DNA of 64,000 nucleotides from Anaerocolumna chitinilytica (GCF_014218355.1 NZ_AP023368.1:4341501-4405500), one strand, 5' to 3'; shown: positions 45,511 through 55,821, counted from the first letter of the stretch. Numbers and translations are program-made. Notes: generated from the sequence alone by a model not told the origin.

Positions 45511-45759
45511 ATGAAAATCTGTATTTCCTGTGGTATGCCAATGACCAAAAAAAGTGATTACCCCCTGGAGGATGAGAATAAGGATTTTTGCATCCATTGT
45601 GCTAAGCCAGACGGAACACTGCAATCCTATGAGGAAAAACTGGAAGGTACGGTTAGATTTCTTATTCGTACACAAGGAATCGATGAAACTGCTGCTCATG
45701 AACTGGCAATCCGAACCCTGAAGAAGATGCCGGCATGGGAAACTGCCGGTGATTTATAG
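45511..45759 (+). CDS. Putative zinc-ribbon protein
   Basis: 82 residues. N-terminal zinc ribbon 'CISCGMPM' and 'FCIHCAKPDG' gives four Cys, matching the putative zinc ribbon domain (PF12674-type), then a helical tail 'KLEGTVRFLIRTQGIDETAA'. ATG 45511 is chosen because GAGAGG (45496-45501) is nine bases upstream; ATG 45502 is too close to it. Last gene of the TetR operon. Proteins of this family are small, of unknown function, and often sit beside TetR genes. Confidence 0.8.
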   Translation: MKICISCGMPMTKKSDYPLEDENKDFCIHCAKPDGTLQSYEEKLEGTVRFLIRTQGIDETAAHELAIRTLKKMPAWETAGDL

Positions 45760-45851
45760 TAAATTTATAGTTCTTATAAGGTAAAGGATTGCATATTGTC
45801 CGCCTCGAAAGCTTAACGGAGCAAGAATTAATAAAAGAATAAAGGACAGAA

Positions 45852-45895
45852 AATAAGCGGCTGTCTTCTCCTAAAGAGAAAGACAGCCGCTTATT
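45852..45895. terminator. Bidirectional terminator between the TetR operon and the surface-protein gene
   Basis: Arms 45852-45870 and 45876-45895 pair over 19 bases with one bulge. T-rich sequence follows on the rightward strand (TTATTATTATTTATTT) and A/T-rich on the other. Confidence 0.85.
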
Positions 45896-45900
45896 ATTAT

Positions 45901-48900
45901 TTATTTCGCTTTAACCGTTACTCCGGCAGGCATCCTAAAATGATTGAATGCCTTTTTATAGCTGGTAACCGCTTTTTTCGGTACATAAATAGTACTCTGT
46001 GCACTGATATCTTCAAATACACATGGATATGGCATTACCGGTACTACACTGCTGGTAAATGTAACTTTTGTCAGACCTGAATGTGCAAAAGCACAACCGT
46101 CAATTTCCTTTACATTGCTTGGAATGATTACTTCTTTTAAACCACGGCATACACTAAAGGCATATGCACCAATTACTTTTATCTTACTGTCAACTGTGAT
46201 TTTACTCTTAGCAGACGGATAAGATATTAAAGTTGTTCCGCTCTTATCAAGAAGCATCATTTTTTTCGCAGAATAATTAGGATTCTTCTTATCCACTGTA
46301 AAGGATACCAGATTACTGCAGCCGGTAAATGCTGTGGATGAAATATCGGTTACTGAATAAGGTATATTAACAGAGGCAATTCCTTGAACACTGTAGAATG
46401 CACTTTCATCAATTGAAACGACATCATATTTCTTTCCGTCCAATGTAATGGAAGCAGGAATTGAAACCTTTGCAGGCAGCTTATCGTTAATTTGATTGTT
46501 GGCTACTGCTACTGTTCCGTTAGCGTTTTCACTTGCACTCTTTGTAATTCTGTAATTAATATTCTTGTACTGAACTAACTGGTCATAATACTGAATATAT
46601 CCAACCTTTGTAGGCTTTGCAACCGGTTTAATGGTTACCTTGATGGTATATACTTCAGATTTTCCCTGATTCGTTACCGTAGCCATAAGAACTGCTTTTC
46701 CGGCTTTCTTAGCGAATATATTTCCGTTTGCGTCCGCACTGATATATGTAGGAGTACATACATGATAAACTACGGAGGCATCCTTTGCCAGATTTTCAAT
46801 GGCAACCTTTGTGAGTGTTCCTGCTGTTACTGCCATTTCTTCCGGAACCTTAATTTCTTTTGTTTCATCGGTATCCTTTGTGTCATCAGTAATTGCAGTG
46901 CCGTTTGCCGGAGCTGTTGTATATACTACACCATAAGTTGAGAATCTGTCTGTTTCAAACAGTAACTTTGTCCCGCCGCTAATAACAGTGGTCGGCAGAT
47001 TCTCACACACACCATCATGGTATCTGACAACCTGATAATTGTATCCGGACTGGAAAGCAGCCGGGATATCAATCATAATAGCCACAGGTTCCTGGGTGTT
47101 GGATATAGAGGAATTACTGGTGATTGTTCCATCGGATACTGCTTTTATCAATGACGCATCAAAGAAAGTTGTAACATTATCCTTAAACGCACCATCCACG
47201 TAAGCTTTAAGGCTATCTTTTTCATCCTGCTTCTGAGGCTCACGAATTAAGAGCATTACCTTAATGGAAACTATATTTGAATCAAGCACATCACCTGATA
47301 TATCTACTGTGTTCAGCAGATTACTATTTCCAACAGAAGCTGTAACACTGGTGGTATCTATCTTAACTTCTGCCTTTAAGACTTTATCCAGTTTTTTGAT
47401 ATGGAAGGTATAACTGTTTGTATCACTGAATTTTACTGTTACCGTAGGATTAGATACGGAACTGTCATAGGTCACCTTGATTTTCAGCGGATTCAACAAT
47501 TCTGCCTCACAGCCTGAACCTGTTACTGTAATCTTATCGGTAGCTTTGCTAAGAATAGGTATAATATATAATTCTCCGTCTTCAGCATATACATCAAAGG
47601 TCTTTTCTTGATCCGGATCAGGTACTACCTGGGGGTAGGTAGTTTCTTCACTAACCTTTTGATAGGTTTCACATCGAAGTATCTTCACATCATCTGCTGT
47701 AACATCGCCACTCTTCTTAGCTGTTGTAAATGCCCAGGTGCTCTTGGAACCAAACTCAGCCATAGCATTTTTAGTTTCACTTTTTACAAAATTAGTATCC
47801 AGTTTCACATAATAAGCAGAGTCATATCCTAAAACTTTGGGAAGCTCAACGGTTACAACATTTTCATTAATCTTAACTTTATTGTTACTGCTGTGAATAT
47901 CCAGGAATTTCTTTCCGGTCTTAGAATCGTAAACAGTAAGATATCCATCGCCCTTCACTACATTTTCACTTACCTGAAAACTTATGTTAGTATTGACTGA
48001 AACATTAGTAGCATCATTTACAGGTGTAATAATGCTGCTGACATAAGGAATTGTTCCGACAAAAGTAAAAGGTCCTAAGTATCCTACTGCCTCATTTTCG
48101 GCATTGTCCTTCACGGTATAATGGATGTAATAGGTTCCATCTTCCGGGAAAGTAACTCTGACATCCGGTGTTTCACCAACTATCCACTTATCAGAATCGG
48201 AAGGTGTATCCATGGATTTGCTTAAGAACACCTTATATTCTTTCAGTCCGCTGCCGCCGGCATCTGTAAAGCTTACCACTACATTTTTATCTCCGGTAAC
48301 CGTACCATTACTTATGCTGGCTGTGGCTTCCGGCTTTGTACTATCCGTATAGTTTATTGGACCGAAGTATCCAACTGCTATATTTCCTTCCTTATCTTCA
48401 GCAACATAATGGATATAGAAAATTCCGTTTGACGGGAAAGTAACCACTCTTTCGGAAGCTGAACTTACGTCTGACCAGCCGTTTGCATTCGCTCCGGGTG
48501 TTGCAGTATTTGAACTGATAAATACCTTCTGATTCTTAATACCGCTGTTATCTGTAAAGGTTAACACTGCCTTTCCATTACCTATCGTAGCATTATTTGC
48601 CACATCACAGGTAACAGCAGGAGGTGTCATATCCTTATAGGTTATTGGTCCAAAATAACCTGTGGATTTATTGCCTGCTTTGTCCTCTGCTTCATAATGG
48701 ATATAATAACTTCCGGTTGATGGCAGAAGTACAGTACGTGTTCCCTTGCTGCTTGGCTCTGACCAGACAGAATCTTCACTGATGGCAGACCCTGTGGCAA
48801 CACAGATTTTTTGAACTTTTAGTCCGCTGCCGCCGGCATCCTTAAAGGTCAGGACAACTTTATTATCTCCGATAGTACTGTTGTTTCCTGCACTGGAGGT

Positions 48901-51294
48901 AGCTACGGGTGCTTTATCATCTGATATAAAGTCAACTGTTCTGGAGAAGGCTTCTGAAGTACCGTTTTCACTGGTTACTGTCAGGCTTATCTTATAAGTT
49001 CCAGGAACATCCTCGCTAAAATCAATTACCTGGCTTGTTATAGCGCTGCCTGAAACTGTCTGAGCTGTGATGACTTTATTATAAGGAGCTCCATCTTTTG
49101 TAACCGTATAAGTACCTGTTACTTCCGCTCCATATACATCATAACTTTTGTCCGTTAATACAAGCTGTTCATTTTGGCCCTTTATAAGAGTTGTTTCCGA
49201 TAAGTCAAAATCTGCATGGGGCTTAAGCTTAACTCCGGTTTCGGTGCCTGTATCATAGGTATAGCTATAGCTAACCTGTCGTGCATAAGGATTGCTGACT
49301 GCACCAAAGGTATCTGTAACCGTTAAGGAAATCAGATAACGATGGTCCGGAATGATAATTGTAATAGGGGTATCTGAGGTTACCCAGGCAGGGCTATCTG
49401 CTGATAAATCGATATATTTCCAGACATTCTTTGAAGCATCAATTCCAATACCGTCCGGGTCATAGGATAAATCAGTATAAGTAATGGCTGCACCTGTTAC
49501 AGTTATAGCAGGGCCTGTTACAACAGAATCACCTTCTGATATATCCGTAATGGCAGGACCTGTTACAGTGGAATCTTCGCCTGATCCAGCTGTAATGGCA
49601 GAACCGCTTACAACTGTTGCTGTAAAATAAGCGACAGGCTGTCTGTGTGCAATTACTGTTTGAACCAACGTATCCTTATAGTAAATCTCATATTTACCAG
49701 GCAGACTAAAGTCGTTGTCTAAATCCGGCACCGTCTGACCGCTCTTTGCATATATTCCTTCTGTGTTACTGAAGCCATCGGTAGTATGAACCACTTTCCA
49801 TTTACCATTTGGCCACTCTGCATCTGCTGTACCGGAAGAAGCTGCTCCATTAACAGCAAGGTTAACACTTTCAGAAGTAAGCACATAAGCTATTCCGTCT
49901 TTGGAGTCGACAGCTTTGGGGTAATTGTCCTCCAGAATTTTATGTGCAATAGCAGTTATCTGCTTATCATAAGTGTCTGTATCTGAGCTGTCCACATTGA
50001 CAAACCCACCTTTGGAATTATTTAATCCGATAAATTCTTCCGTCTGTGTTTTATTGTCATCGCTACCCCAACCTATGTAAGTTACATCGTCATTATTTAA
50101 ACGATTAATGATTTCATTTTCTTCCTGGGGATCATTAAGGTCTGAAATCACGTCTTCATTTAAATTAACAATGTATTTAGAAGTATCTTTTCCCCATTCC
50201 GGTTCGCTGACAACTTCCTTTAAGGTTTTTGCCTTTTCCGTTGACATCGTAAGATTCTTTAAAGCTATGCTGGTGGGTCTGTTACAGCCATGAGCACGAT
50301 AGCTGGCTAAAGGACCAAATCCATAGGCACTTGCCTTTTCAAAGCTTACCTTTGTACCTAAGGACTCGGAAGAACCTGCTTTTGTCCATGTAATGATATT
50401 AGAATCATCCAAATCATTAGTAATAGCAGAGGCACTTCCCGTATACCATACCTTTACATTGGCAGGCTGTGTTTCAATCTTTATTTTACGGTATTTTACA
50501 TTCGTTGAATAAGCGTTAGAGGATGCAAGCTTTGTAAAGCCAGTACCGTTAATTAAGGATGGCTGTGACCTATGATGAAAATTCTTTGTATTAATATCCT
50601 TAAATTGATACAGTGCAATCTCCTGCCCTGTTCCTGAAGGGTTATACTGGAGGAATAACAGGTAACCTGACATCTTCTGTGTATCAGGATAGTTTCCAGT
50701 TACGGAAGTGTTAAATAAAAAACCAACACCATCTAAGGCATCATAAGCCTCATTCTCAATAATATCAAACTGGAAGGTTTTCGTGGTAGGATCCGTGTTC
50801 TGCAGATACATAAAGTCCTTATAAGCAGACGCTCCATAACCGGTGAAAAACAAGTCAGCTCCATTATTGGTAGGCTGAATATGGCTGACATTGTTATAAT
50901 AAGGATGTCCGGAAGAACTATTATTACTTTCTGTCTGCTCTATGTAGACATGATCATTGTCCCTAATATCGGCAGCATTAATGGTATGGTCATAAACCCA
51001 CCAGTTAAAGCTGTTGCTGCTTGTACTTACTGATTTTGATTCCAGCTCCGATACATTAATATCCTCTTCCGGAATCTGTCCCAATTCTAAAAGCTTTGCT
51101 TTCAGATCTTTTGAGAAATTGGAATAATCTACACCGGTGTTTCCAACCGCCAGTGCTACATCAATTTTTTTGTTTACTGATACGGTAATGTCAGGATTCC
51201 CTATTGCCTGAGCATTAGCAGTAACCAGGTTGCCAGGCATCAATCCTATCAGCATGGTTACAATAAGACATATTGCAAAAAATCTTTTTTTCAT
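45901..51294 (-). CDS. Large secreted surface protein with Ig-like and BspA leucine-rich repeats
   Basis: 1797 residues from ATG 51294, which has AAAGGAG and opens a signal peptide 'MKKRFFAICLIVTMLIGLMP'. The N-terminal third is a lectin-like beta domain; then PKD-like segments; then three Ig-like repeats each ending 'YYIHY.AEDK..N...GYFGPI'; a Big_5/SbsA-type domain beginning near 'SSIITPVNDATNVSVNTN'; and C-terminal LRR_5 repeats of BspA type ('KVIGAYAFSVCRGLKEVIIP'). A repeated heptad V-S/T-G-x-A-I-T occurs in loops. There is no LPxTG or SLH anchor, so attachment is unknown. It is downstream of the REC-BTAD regulator on the same strand, which may control it. Probably binds carbohydrate or host surfaces. 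Confidence 0.9.
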   Translation of the reverse strand: MKKRFFAICLIVTMLIGLMPGNLVTANAQAIGNPDITVSVNKKIDVALAVGNTGVDYSNFSKDLKAKLLELGQIPEEDINVSELESKSVSTSSNSFNWWVYDHTINAADIRDNDHVYIEQTESNNSSSGHPYYNNVSHIQPTNNGADLFFTGYGASAYKDFMYLQNTDPTTKTFQFDIIENEAYDALDGVGFLFNTSVTGNYPDTQKMSGYLLFLQYNPSGTGQEIALYQFKDINTKNFHHRSQPSLINGTGFTKLASSNAYSTNVKYRKIKIETQPANVKVWYTGSASAITNDLDDSNIITWTKAGSSESLGTKVSFEKASAYGFGPLASYRAHGCNRPTSIALKNLTMSTEKAKTLKEVVSEPEWGKDTSKYIVNLNEDVISDLNDPQEENEIINRLNNDDVTYIGWGSDDNKTQTEEFIGLNNSKGGFVNVDSSDTDTYDKQITAIAHKILEDNYPKAVDSKDGIAYVLTSESVNLAVNGAASSGTADAEWPNGKWKVVHTTDGFSNTEGIYAKSGQTVPDLDNDFSLPGKYEIYYKDTLVQTVIAHRQPVAYFTATVVSGSAITAGSGEDSTVTGPAITDISEGDSVVTGPAITVTGAAITYTDLSYDPDGIGIDASKNVWKYIDLSADSPAWVTSDTPITIIIPDHRYLISLTVTDTFGAVSNPYARQVSYSYTYDTGTETGVKLKPHADFDLSETTLIKGQNEQLVLTDKSYDVYGAEVTGTYTVTKDGAPYNKVITAQTVSGSAITSQVIDFSEDVPGTYKISLTVTSENGTSEAFSRTVDFISDDKAPVATSSAGNNSTIGDNKVVLTFKDAGGSGLKVQKICVATGSAISEDSVWSEPSSKGTRTVLLPSTGSYYIHYEAEDKAGNKSTGYFGPITYKDMTPPAVTCDVANNATIGNGKAVLTFTDNSGIKNQKVFISSNTATPGANANGWSDVSSASERVVTFPSNGIFYIHYVAEDKEGNIAVGYFGPINYTDSTKPEATASISNGTVTGDKNVVVSFTDAGGSGLKEYKVFLSKSMDTPSDSDKWIVGETPDVRVTFPEDGTYYIHYTVKDNAENEAVGYLGPFTFVGTIPYVSSIITPVNDATNVSVNTNISFQVSENVVKGDGYLTVYDSKTGKKFLDIHSSNNKVKINENVVTVELPKVLGYDSAYYVKLDTNFVKSETKNAMAEFGSKSTWAFTTAKKSGDVTADDVKILRCETYQKVSEETTYPQVVPDPDQEKTFDVYAEDGELYIIPILSKATDKITVTGSGCEAELLNPLKIKVTYDSSVSNPTVTVKFSDTNSYTFHIKKLDKVLKAEVKIDTTSVTASVGNSNLLNTVDISGDVLDSNIVSIKVMLLIREPQKQDEKDSLKAYVDGAFKDNVTTFFDASLIKAVSDGTITSNSSISNTQEPVAIMIDIPAAFQSGYNYQVVRYHDGVCENLPTTVISGGTKLLFETDRFSTYGVVYTTAPANGTAITDDTKDTDETKEIKVPEEMAVTAGTLTKVAIENLAKDASVVYHVCTPTYISADANGNIFAKKAGKAVLMATVTNQGKSEVYTIKVTIKPVAKPTKVGYIQYYDQLVQYKNINYRITKSASENANGTVAVANNQINDKLPAKVSIPASITLDGKKYDVVSIDESAFYSVQGIASVNIPYSVTDISSTAFTGCSNLVSFTVDKKNPNYSAKKMMLLDKSGTTLISYPSAKSKITVDSKIKVIGAYAFSVCRGLKEVIIPSNVKEIDGCAFAHSGLTKVTFTSSVVPVMPYPCVFEDISAQSTIYVPKKAVTSYKKAFNHFRMPAGVTVKAK
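49481..49612 (-). repeat. Four imperfect 21-bp repeats inside the surface-protein gene
   Basis: Copies at 49481-49501, 49502-49522, 49547-49567 and 49592-49612 share the plus-strand core GTAATGGCAGGACCTGTTACA with a few changes, each encoding VTGAAIT-, VTGPAIT-, VTGPAIT- and VSGSAIT-type heptads. Two related copies occur further along (about 49037-49057 and 48781-48801). Confidence 0.8.
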
Positions 51295-51423
51295 GTATGC
51301 TCCTTTCTTGTTCGTTTTCGCCTTTAAAGCTGTGATTTCAACTAAAATCCTCATACTTCAACAGGCTTCGGCATATTATACCAAATTAATCTTACAAGAA
51401 TCTTACATACCTACTTTCATTTA

Positions 51424-52551
51424 TTATATCCGTTCTATCCCACGAACCTGGGAAATCATATAATCCAAAAAGCGTTTATCAATATCTAACTGCAAATCCA
51501 TCTTCATAATATTGGCGTATTTCTTAAACAACTGCTTGTACTTTTCCTTTTCATCCATTTCCATATAGAAGGCCAATAACTCTTCATACCCTCTGGTTGA
51601 CATGGGATTAACGAAAAGAAGTTTTTTTAGGATACTCTCCTGTTTTTCCGGTGAACTCTCCTCATAAAACTCTGCCATGGAAAGCATTAATTCTTCCATC
51701 TGTATTTCCAGCCATTCTTTGCTTTCATTGGTCCATTCCGTGTCCATATTCGAGAATAATTCCCCATAATAATCTTTTGTCAGTCTCTCTGCTTCCAGGA
51801 TATTGTTTTCACCGATTCTATCGTTATAACGAATGAAATGAAAGAAATCATACAAATCACAAATTCCTTTTTCTATGTATAATTCCAGATTCTTATTGAG
51901 CTTGACTGCCGTCTCATCGGCACCATAGCCGATAAGGGCACTTTTTAATCTGGATACCGTTACATAATAATTATTCCGGTCCATATTCTCCCTGCCTGTA
52001 AAAAGAGCAGTCATTAATTCATCTTTGTATACCGGCTTATTGGCTTTGCATATCAAATAGCTTAATAATTCCCTGCATTTTGTAGTCGGAAATTTCATAG
52101 CTTCTTTTCCATTTTTTAATACTTCAAACTTACCGAAGCACTTTATTTGAACTCTTTGATCCTCGCCTGATTTATTATTTTTTAGGGAAAGGAGCTCATA
52201 TTGCTTCTTAATATTCTCCAACATCTTAACGATTCTTCCCTCTGTAACCGGTTTAAGCAGATAATCCAATGGCTGAACCTCGAAGCTTTCCACCGCATAC
52301 TGAGAGTAAGCCGTTATAAATATGATTATGATATCCGGAAACAGGCTTTTCAAAGAACGAGCAAGCATAATTCCGTTAATCTCAGGCATTTCTATATCAA
52401 CAAATAAAACATCCGGTCTGTCAGTTTCGGCATTGTTCAAAGCCATTACCGCATTGGTATAGGTCGCGGTAATATCAACCTTATATTTGTTTAAAAAATA
52501 ACAGAGTAAATCAATGGATAGCTTTTCATCATCTATAATAACTGATCTCAT
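51424..52551 (-). CDS. Response regulator with REC and BTAD domains (SARP-like)
   Basis: 375 residues. Receiver domain (1-120) with phosphoacceptor Asp52 in 'LFVDIEMPEING', Lys100 in 'LLKPV' and switch Thr. A winged-helix domain follows (about 135-225: 'KFPTTKCRELLSYLICKANK') and a BTAD helical domain to the end ('ESILKKLLFVNPMSTRGYEE'). Such regulators act as activators with a divergent kinase. It is divergent from the hybrid kinase gene across a 170-base region, so they are the likely partner pair, and lies upstream of the surface-protein gene. GGAGGAGAGG precedes ATG 52551. Confidence 0.9.
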   Translation of the reverse strand: MRSVIIDDEKLSIDLLCYFLNKYKVDITATYTNAVMALNNAETDRPDVLFVDIEMPEINGIMLARSLKSLFPDIIIIFITAYSQYAVESFEVQPLDYLLKPVTEGRIVKMLENIKKQYELLSLKNNKSGEDQRVQIKCFGKFEVLKNGKEAMKFPTTKCRELLSYLICKANKPVYKDELMTALFTGRENMDRNNYYVTVSRLKSALIGYGADETAVKLNKNLELYIEKGICDLYDFFHFIRYNDRIGENNILEAERLTKDYYGELFSNMDTEWTNESKEWLEIQMEELMLSMAEFYEESSPEKQESILKKLLFVNPMSTRGYEELLAFYMEMDEKEKYKQLFKKYANIMKMDLQLDIDKRFLDYMISQVRGIERI

Positions 52552-52650
52552 CTATCCTCTCCTCCTTTGTATCATTCTAAGTGTACCTCAATGATATATT
52601 AGTTTTTCCTTCAGTGCAAGTAGTGTTTACTTTTATCCGTAATAATTATA

Positions 52651-52679
52651 AAGACAAGTACAGTATTATTATGTATAAT
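52651..52679 (+). promoter_or_regulatory. Probable promoter of the hybrid kinase gene
   Basis: AAGACA (52651-52656), 17-base spacer, TATAAT (52674-52679), 44 bases before the start codon. Confidence 0.55.
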
Positions 52680-52722
52680 ATATATATTTTGTAAATCAAA
52701 ATATATAGCAGGAGTTATGGCC

Positions 52723-55700
52723 ATGAAACTACACAGGAAGCATTTATATATCTTATCAGCTCTTACGATTATTATGATAGTAACCATTTTTCTCTCAAGC
52801 TTTCAATACCAGAATTCTTCGCCTGTATGTCAGAATGGTTTTGTTGACTTGTCCCGCTGGAACTTTGAGAAAGATGGTAATGTAATACTCAATGGTTCAT
52901 GGGAATTCTATCCGAATACTTTATTAACCCCACAGGATTTTACAAGTCACACCCTTCCTGAAGTACATTACATAAAAGTCCCCAGTCCCTGGTCTGCAAA
53001 AAGGAATCATGAGCTTATTAATGAAAGAGGAACCGGTACCTACCGTTTAAAGATTCGAATTAAGAAAACAGCTTCCTTGTATGGAATTAAGTCCGTTAAT
53101 ATAAGAACTTCCTGTAACATCTATGTAAATGGATTATTAATTGGTAACAGCGGAAATCCTGCCTATCATATAAAAGATGGTTATAAAAGCAATAATACTC
53201 CGATTGTATCTTATTTTTCAGCCGATTCCGAAACCCTTGAGCTGGTTATTCAGGTTGCTAATCTCGAATATTCAAAAGGCGGCATCATACAAAACATCTA
53301 CTTCGGTACCGCTCATAGTATTTCACAATATAACTTTAAGTGTCAGTTTTTTGATAGCTTATTCACTTTTGCTTTATTGTTTTTTGCCTTATACAGCATT
53401 GGTATTTTTGCAGTACAAAAAGAAAAGCATAAGGCCTTTTTATACTCTGCCTTACTCTGCTTTCTATTATCTTTTTTGATTGCTTCCAGTGGAGAGAAGA
53501 TTTTTAATATTTTATTTAATAATCCTCCTTACCTTCCTTTGATTAAGGTTAAAATAGCTGCTGTCTGCCTTTCTGTCTGCCTGATAACCCAACTGATACG
53601 GGAACTATATAAGATAACATTGCCTCACTTGTTGGAAAAATGCATATTGATACTGATGCTCTTTTTTACCTTTCTGACAGTCCTGCTCCCATCCACCACT
53701 ACAGCTTTTATGGAAGCCATTACCTATCTGTTTTTTTTAATCATATTAACTGTTTTATGTTTTTTCATATTGAGAAGCATAAGTCCTAAGAGAACTCCCG
53801 AGAAAAAGGACCGGCTATTTTCCTTTCTGGCTTTTGTAATGGTATTATCCCTGCTGCTCTTAATGGTAGCCTGGGATTTGTATTACAATTCCCTCATTGC
53901 CTTTAACACCCTGTTTCCTGTTACCTTAATTATGTTTTTAGGGGGGCTTTACTATGTTCTGATAAAACACTATGAATATGCTTATAACTCCTTAGAAGAA
54001 ATGAGCCGTAATCTTATTGCCATGGATAAATTAAAGGATGAATTTCTTCTAAATACCTCACATGAACTAAAAACCCCTTTACATGCGATTATTAATATAT
54101 CAAAAATCACCCTGGAAAATGAACATCACAGCCTTTCAACCAAACATGCAGAGGCCCTGTCCTACATCTATTCTACGGCGAACCGGCTCTCAAGCCTTAT
54201 AAATGATATCATGGATATTCAAAAGTTAAAAAACAACACCTTATATATTGATTTTATCACTTTTGATGTAAACGCTGCAGTCCAGACCTCTATGGAAGTA
54301 CTGAAGTATCTGCGAAAAAATAAAGAGATAAAGATGATTAATAAAATCCCACAAAAATCTTTATACCTGACTACCGATGAAAAGCGTTTTCAGCAGATTC
54401 TATATAATCTGATAGATAATTCCTTGAAATACACTGATTCCGGTTACCTTGAACTTTCTGCCCACACAGATGATTCTTATCTTTATCTCTATGTAACAGA
54501 CACCGGAAGAGGAATCGACTACACAACGCAAAAAATGCTTTTTAAGGAAAATTTATCACCAGTGGATTTTTATTTTCTTGGTATTCCTTCAGCCGGACTA
54601 GGTTTATATATATCGAAATTACTTGCTGTCCGACTAGGAGGTGATTTGTATCTGGAATGGTCCAAACCCGGTACAGGGAGTATCTTCGCTTTAAAATTAC
54701 CGATAAATAACAAGTCCCTAAATTCCCCTCTACCAACCGATGAAACTGCTGCGACAGAGGCATGTGAAAACAATACCTTAGATATACCATATCTAAACAC
54801 CGGAAATAATAACGACAACTTCGGTTACCGTAATAAAATCCTTCTGGTAAATGATACTCCTTCTAATATTAAGGTACTCCAGGAAATTTTCTCTGACCCT
54901 GAGTATGAGCTTTTGGTTGCTTATGATGGCAAGTCAGCGCTGGAACTTATAAAAATCCATAAGGATTTGTCCCTAGTTATTCTGGATGTAATGATTCCCG
55001 GCCTTTCCTGTTATGCTGTTTGTAAAGAAATCCGCAGGTATTATAAGCCTTTTGAACTGCCAATACTTCTCTTGACCTTCCGAAATACACCTGAAGATAT
55101 AAAAGCAGGCTTGGAAGCAGGTGCTAATGATTTTGTACTGCAGCCCTTCCATTCAACAGAACTAAAAGCCAAAGCAGGCACCTTTCTTGAATTAAAAAGA
55201 GCTGTCAGCGAAGCTCTGCAAATGGAGTATGTGTTTTTACAGTCCCAGATAAAACCTCATTTTCTTTACAATACCCTAAATAGCATAACTGCCCTATGCT
55301 ATAGCGACGGAGAACGTGCCGCTATGCTGTTAGGAAAACTTGGCGACTACCTGCGTTGTGCTTTTATGATTGACCCACGGAATTCCTTTGTTACAATAGA
55401 AAATGAGCTTGCCATGGTAAAATCATACGTTATACTGAACCAGGTCCGTTTCGGTGACAGACTTCAAGTAAATTATGATATTGAAGAGGACTTATTAAGC
55501 TATACTATCCCTACCTTTATCATTCAACCCCTTATCGAAAATTCCATAGGTCACGGCATAATGAAGAGATTGAAGGGCGGAACCATAGACTTAGCGATTA
55601 GAAAGGATTCCGGTAGGATACTGATATCTGTGAAGGATGATGGAGTAGGTATTCCCTCGGAAGAACTGTGCCAATTATTATCCGACGATTTTACTGGCAG

Positions 55701-55821
55701 TATAGGTTTAAAAAATATCAATAAACGTCTGATTATTGAATATGGACAGGGGCTTTTAATTGAAAGCGTCCTTGGCAGCGGAACAACCGCCACCATATAT
55801 ATCCCATTATTACAAATGTGA
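52723..55821 (+). CDS. Hybrid sensor kinase with two kinase modules
   Basis: 1032 residues from ATG 52723 (GGAG eight bases upstream; ATG 52717 is too close to it). Order: membrane helix, galactose-binding-like external domain (about 35-200, 'WEFYP', 'GTYRLKIRIK'), seven helices (about 210-415; 7TMR-DISM type), HisKA with His447 in 'NTSHELKTPLHAI', HATPase with 'DTGRGI' and 'AGLGLYISK', a receiver with Asp755 in 'LVILDVMIPG', then a second LytS/YesM-type kinase with His846 in 'QIKPHFLYNTLNS' and 'QPLIENSIGHGI'. In the receiver, the conserved Lys is Gln807 ('VLQPF') and the acidic pair is weakened ('LVNDTP'), so it may not behave normally. Divergent from the REC-BTAD regulator. Confidence 0.92.
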   Translation: MKLHRKHLYILSALTIIMIVTIFLSSFQYQNSSPVCQNGFVDLSRWNFEKDGNVILNGSWEFYPNTLLTPQDFTSHTLPEVHYIKVPSPWSAKRNHELINERGTGTYRLKIRIKKTASLYGIKSVNIRTSCNIYVNGLLIGNSGNPAYHIKDGYKSNNTPIVSYFSADSETLELVIQVANLEYSKGGIIQNIYFGTAHSISQYNFKCQFFDSLFTFALLFFALYSIGIFAVQKEKHKAFLYSALLCFLLSFLIASSGEKIFNILFNNPPYLPLIKVKIAAVCLSVCLITQLIRELYKITLPHLLEKCILILMLFFTFLTVLLPSTTTAFMEAITYLFFLIILTVLCFFILRSISPKRTPEKKDRLFSFLAFVMVLSLLLLMVAWDLYYNSLIAFNTLFPVTLIMFLGGLYYVLIKHYEYAYNSLEEMSRNLIAMDKLKDEFLLNTSHELKTPLHAIINISKITLENEHHSLSTKHAEALSYIYSTANRLSSLINDIMDIQKLKNNTLYIDFITFDVNAAVQTSMEVLKYLRKNKEIKMINKIPQKSLYLTTDEKRFQQILYNLIDNSLKYTDSGYLELSAHTDDSYLYLYVTDTGRGIDYTTQKMLFKENLSPVDFYFLGIPSAGLGLYISKLLAVRLGGDLYLEWSKPGTGSIFALKLPINNKSLNSPLPTDETAATEACENNTLDIPYLNTGNNNDNFGYRNKILLVNDTPSNIKVLQEIFSDPEYELLVAYDGKSALELIKIHKDLSLVILDVMIPGLSCYAVCKEIRRYYKPFELPILLLTFRNTPEDIKAGLEAGANDFVLQPFHSTELKAKAGTFLELKRAVSEALQMEYVFLQSQIKPHFLYNTLNSITALCYSDGERAAMLLGKLGDYLRCAFMIDPRNSFVTIENELAMVKSYVILNQVRFGDRLQVNYDIEEDLLSYTIPTFIIQPLIENSIGHGIMKRLKGGTIDLAIRKDSGRILISVKDDGVGIPSEELCQLLSDDFTGSIGLKNINKRLIIEYGQGLLIESVLGSGTTATIYIPLLQM

